Assembly (NCBI GenBank): GCA_902628835.1
Contig: CACOPD010000004.1
Location: 40,576-104,575 of the forward strand
Reading direction: 5' to 3'
Origin: an uncultured Alphaproteobacteria bacterium
Lineage (GTDB): Bacteria > Pseudomonadota > Alphaproteobacteria > HIMB59 > GCA-002718135
Length of the DNA: 64,000 bases
This document shows, one piece after another, positions 63,557 through 64,000 of this stretch (the first letter of the stretch is position 1; each line of letters begins with the position of its first letter). The position numbers and the translations under genes are program-made. A model generated the notes under the pieces. That model did no database searches, had not been told where the DNA came from, and saw nothing but the letters and a program-made list of their open reading frames with translations.

Positions 63557-64000
63557 TTTTAGATATAGTATTCTTTATTACATTAATTAATAGAAAAATA
63601 AATAATATAAAAATAATAATTGATAAGTAATTATCTGCAAAAAAATTTAAATAAAAATTTGTATCTTCAGAAAATTTTGTTTTACCTTTATTAGCTAGTA
63701 ATACTATAAGAAATTTTGAAGGAGCAGACCCAACTAATGAGCACATAAAATAACTCGTAATCGACATCCTGAAAAATAAAGGAATCACGCTTACTATTTG
63801 ATAAGGTAGGCCTGGGATCATACGTAAAAAAATTAATCCAATAATTTTATTTTTATCCATAAATTTGAAGAAAAATTTGTTTTTATATTTATGAATTATA
63901 GTTTCGTGTAATTTTAAATTATTATATAAATTATTATATAAAAAAGTAACAGCAATGGTTGTACTTAAAAGAACAATGATGAAACCAAAATATAATTCGA
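63546..64000 (-). CDS. VTT-domain (TVP38/TMEM64, DedA-like) membrane protein, N-terminus outside the window
   Basis: The frame stays open to the right edge, so the first ATG seen at 63860 is internal; about 151 residues are visible. IIVLLSTTIAVTFLYNN is a membrane segment, then a basic loop KYKNKFFFKF, and LIFLRMIPGLPYQIVSVIPLFF, the core VTT signature, then a last hydrophobic helix near the C-terminus. Relatives are lipid scramblase-like inner-membrane proteins. Its role in the polysaccharide block is unclear; it might help move lipid carriers. Confidence 0.8.
   Translation of the reverse strand, partial: ELYFGFIIVLLSTTIAVTFLYNNLYNNLKLHETIIHKYKNKFFFKFMDKNKIIGLIFLRMIPGLPYQIVSVIPLFFRMSITSYFMCSLVGSAPSKFLIVLLANKGKTKFSEDTNFYLNFFADNYLSIIIFILFIFLLINVIKNTISKNVK

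Noticed and set aside
63926..63953. Tandem 12-bp repeat AAATTATTATAT
   Set aside because: It lies inside the open frame of the VTT-domain gene and encodes a repeated Leu-Tyr-Asn-Asn; a simple AT repeat in coding DNA.
1..64000. Mobile elements, prophage, CRISPR arrays, toxin-antitoxin pairs, tRNA or rRNA genes
   Set aside because: I looked for transposase or integrase motifs, regular repeats with spacers and tRNA-like gaps; the short intergenic spaces hold none.

Overview
This is a very AT-rich, tightly packed bacterial window with about 60 genes, intergenic gaps mostly under 60 bp, and many genes that touch or overlap. Gene content (class II DAHP synthase, polyamine ABC uptake, TTG/GTG starts, several GMC oxidoreductases, GcvT/DmdA-type demethylases, BKACE carnitine catabolism) suggests a streamlined marine alphaproteobacterium of the SAR11 or AEGEAN-169/HIMB59 type. 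That placement is inference from style and gene families; there is no rRNA or tRNA gene here to test it.

Layout. (1) 1-5917: core genes, namely partial gltX, nadE, class II DAHP synthase, glmU and an orphan parA on the minus strand, then tsaC/sua5 on plus. (2) 5919-14364: a polyamine module with a PuuB-like oxidase, a PuuA-like glutamine synthetase, a PotFGHI-like ABC importer, and AguB/AguA, which convert agmatine to putrescine. (3) 14393-18289: an HD-domain putative diiron oxygenase and a carnitine-to-glycine-betaine set (thioesterase, BKACE cleavage enzyme, carnitine dehydrogenase), followed by an MDR oxidoreductase. (4) 18290-20127: a ScfR/RamB-type regulator, an operator-like repeat region, a 59-aa small ORF and terminators. 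(5) 20128-28134: a GMC oxidoreductase, an SDR, a small CBS-like protein and a Dpp/Opp-type ABC importer whose Tat-type binding protein is divergently transcribed. (6) 28235-36088: an eight-gene plus-strand run with a betaine-homocysteine-methyltransferase-like protein, a GcvT-family protein, an FMN 2-hydroxyacid oxidase, a ThDP lyase/synthase, an HIUase-like protein without its YRGS tail, a DmdA-like demethylase, OsmC and an enoyl-CoA hydratase. (7) 36096-44087: two aldehyde dehydrogenases, a second GMC oxidoreductase, an EamA transporter, a gamma-butyrobetaine-hydroxylase-like dioxygenase and a class V aminotransferase-like protein. (8) 44084-64000: a surface polysaccharide/LPS locus, nearly all on minus, that runs off the right edge.

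How it fits together. Regions 2, 3, 5, 6 and 7 form an osmolyte and amine catabolic island. Polyamines feed to gamma-glutamyl intermediates, and gamma-butyrobetaine and carnitine lead to glycine betaine. Methyl groups can then move to homocysteine or tetrahydrofolate through the BHMT and GcvT/DmdA-like proteins. The six genes from 30480 to 36088 are separated by 0-3 bp and have no standard pathway assignment; they are the best candidate for an undescribed pathway. The polysaccharide locus holds a DegT aminotransferase fused to an SDR epimerase, and a stand-alone CBS protein where a Kdo-pathway isomerase would be expected.

No mobile element, CRISPR array, prophage, rRNA or tRNA was seen.
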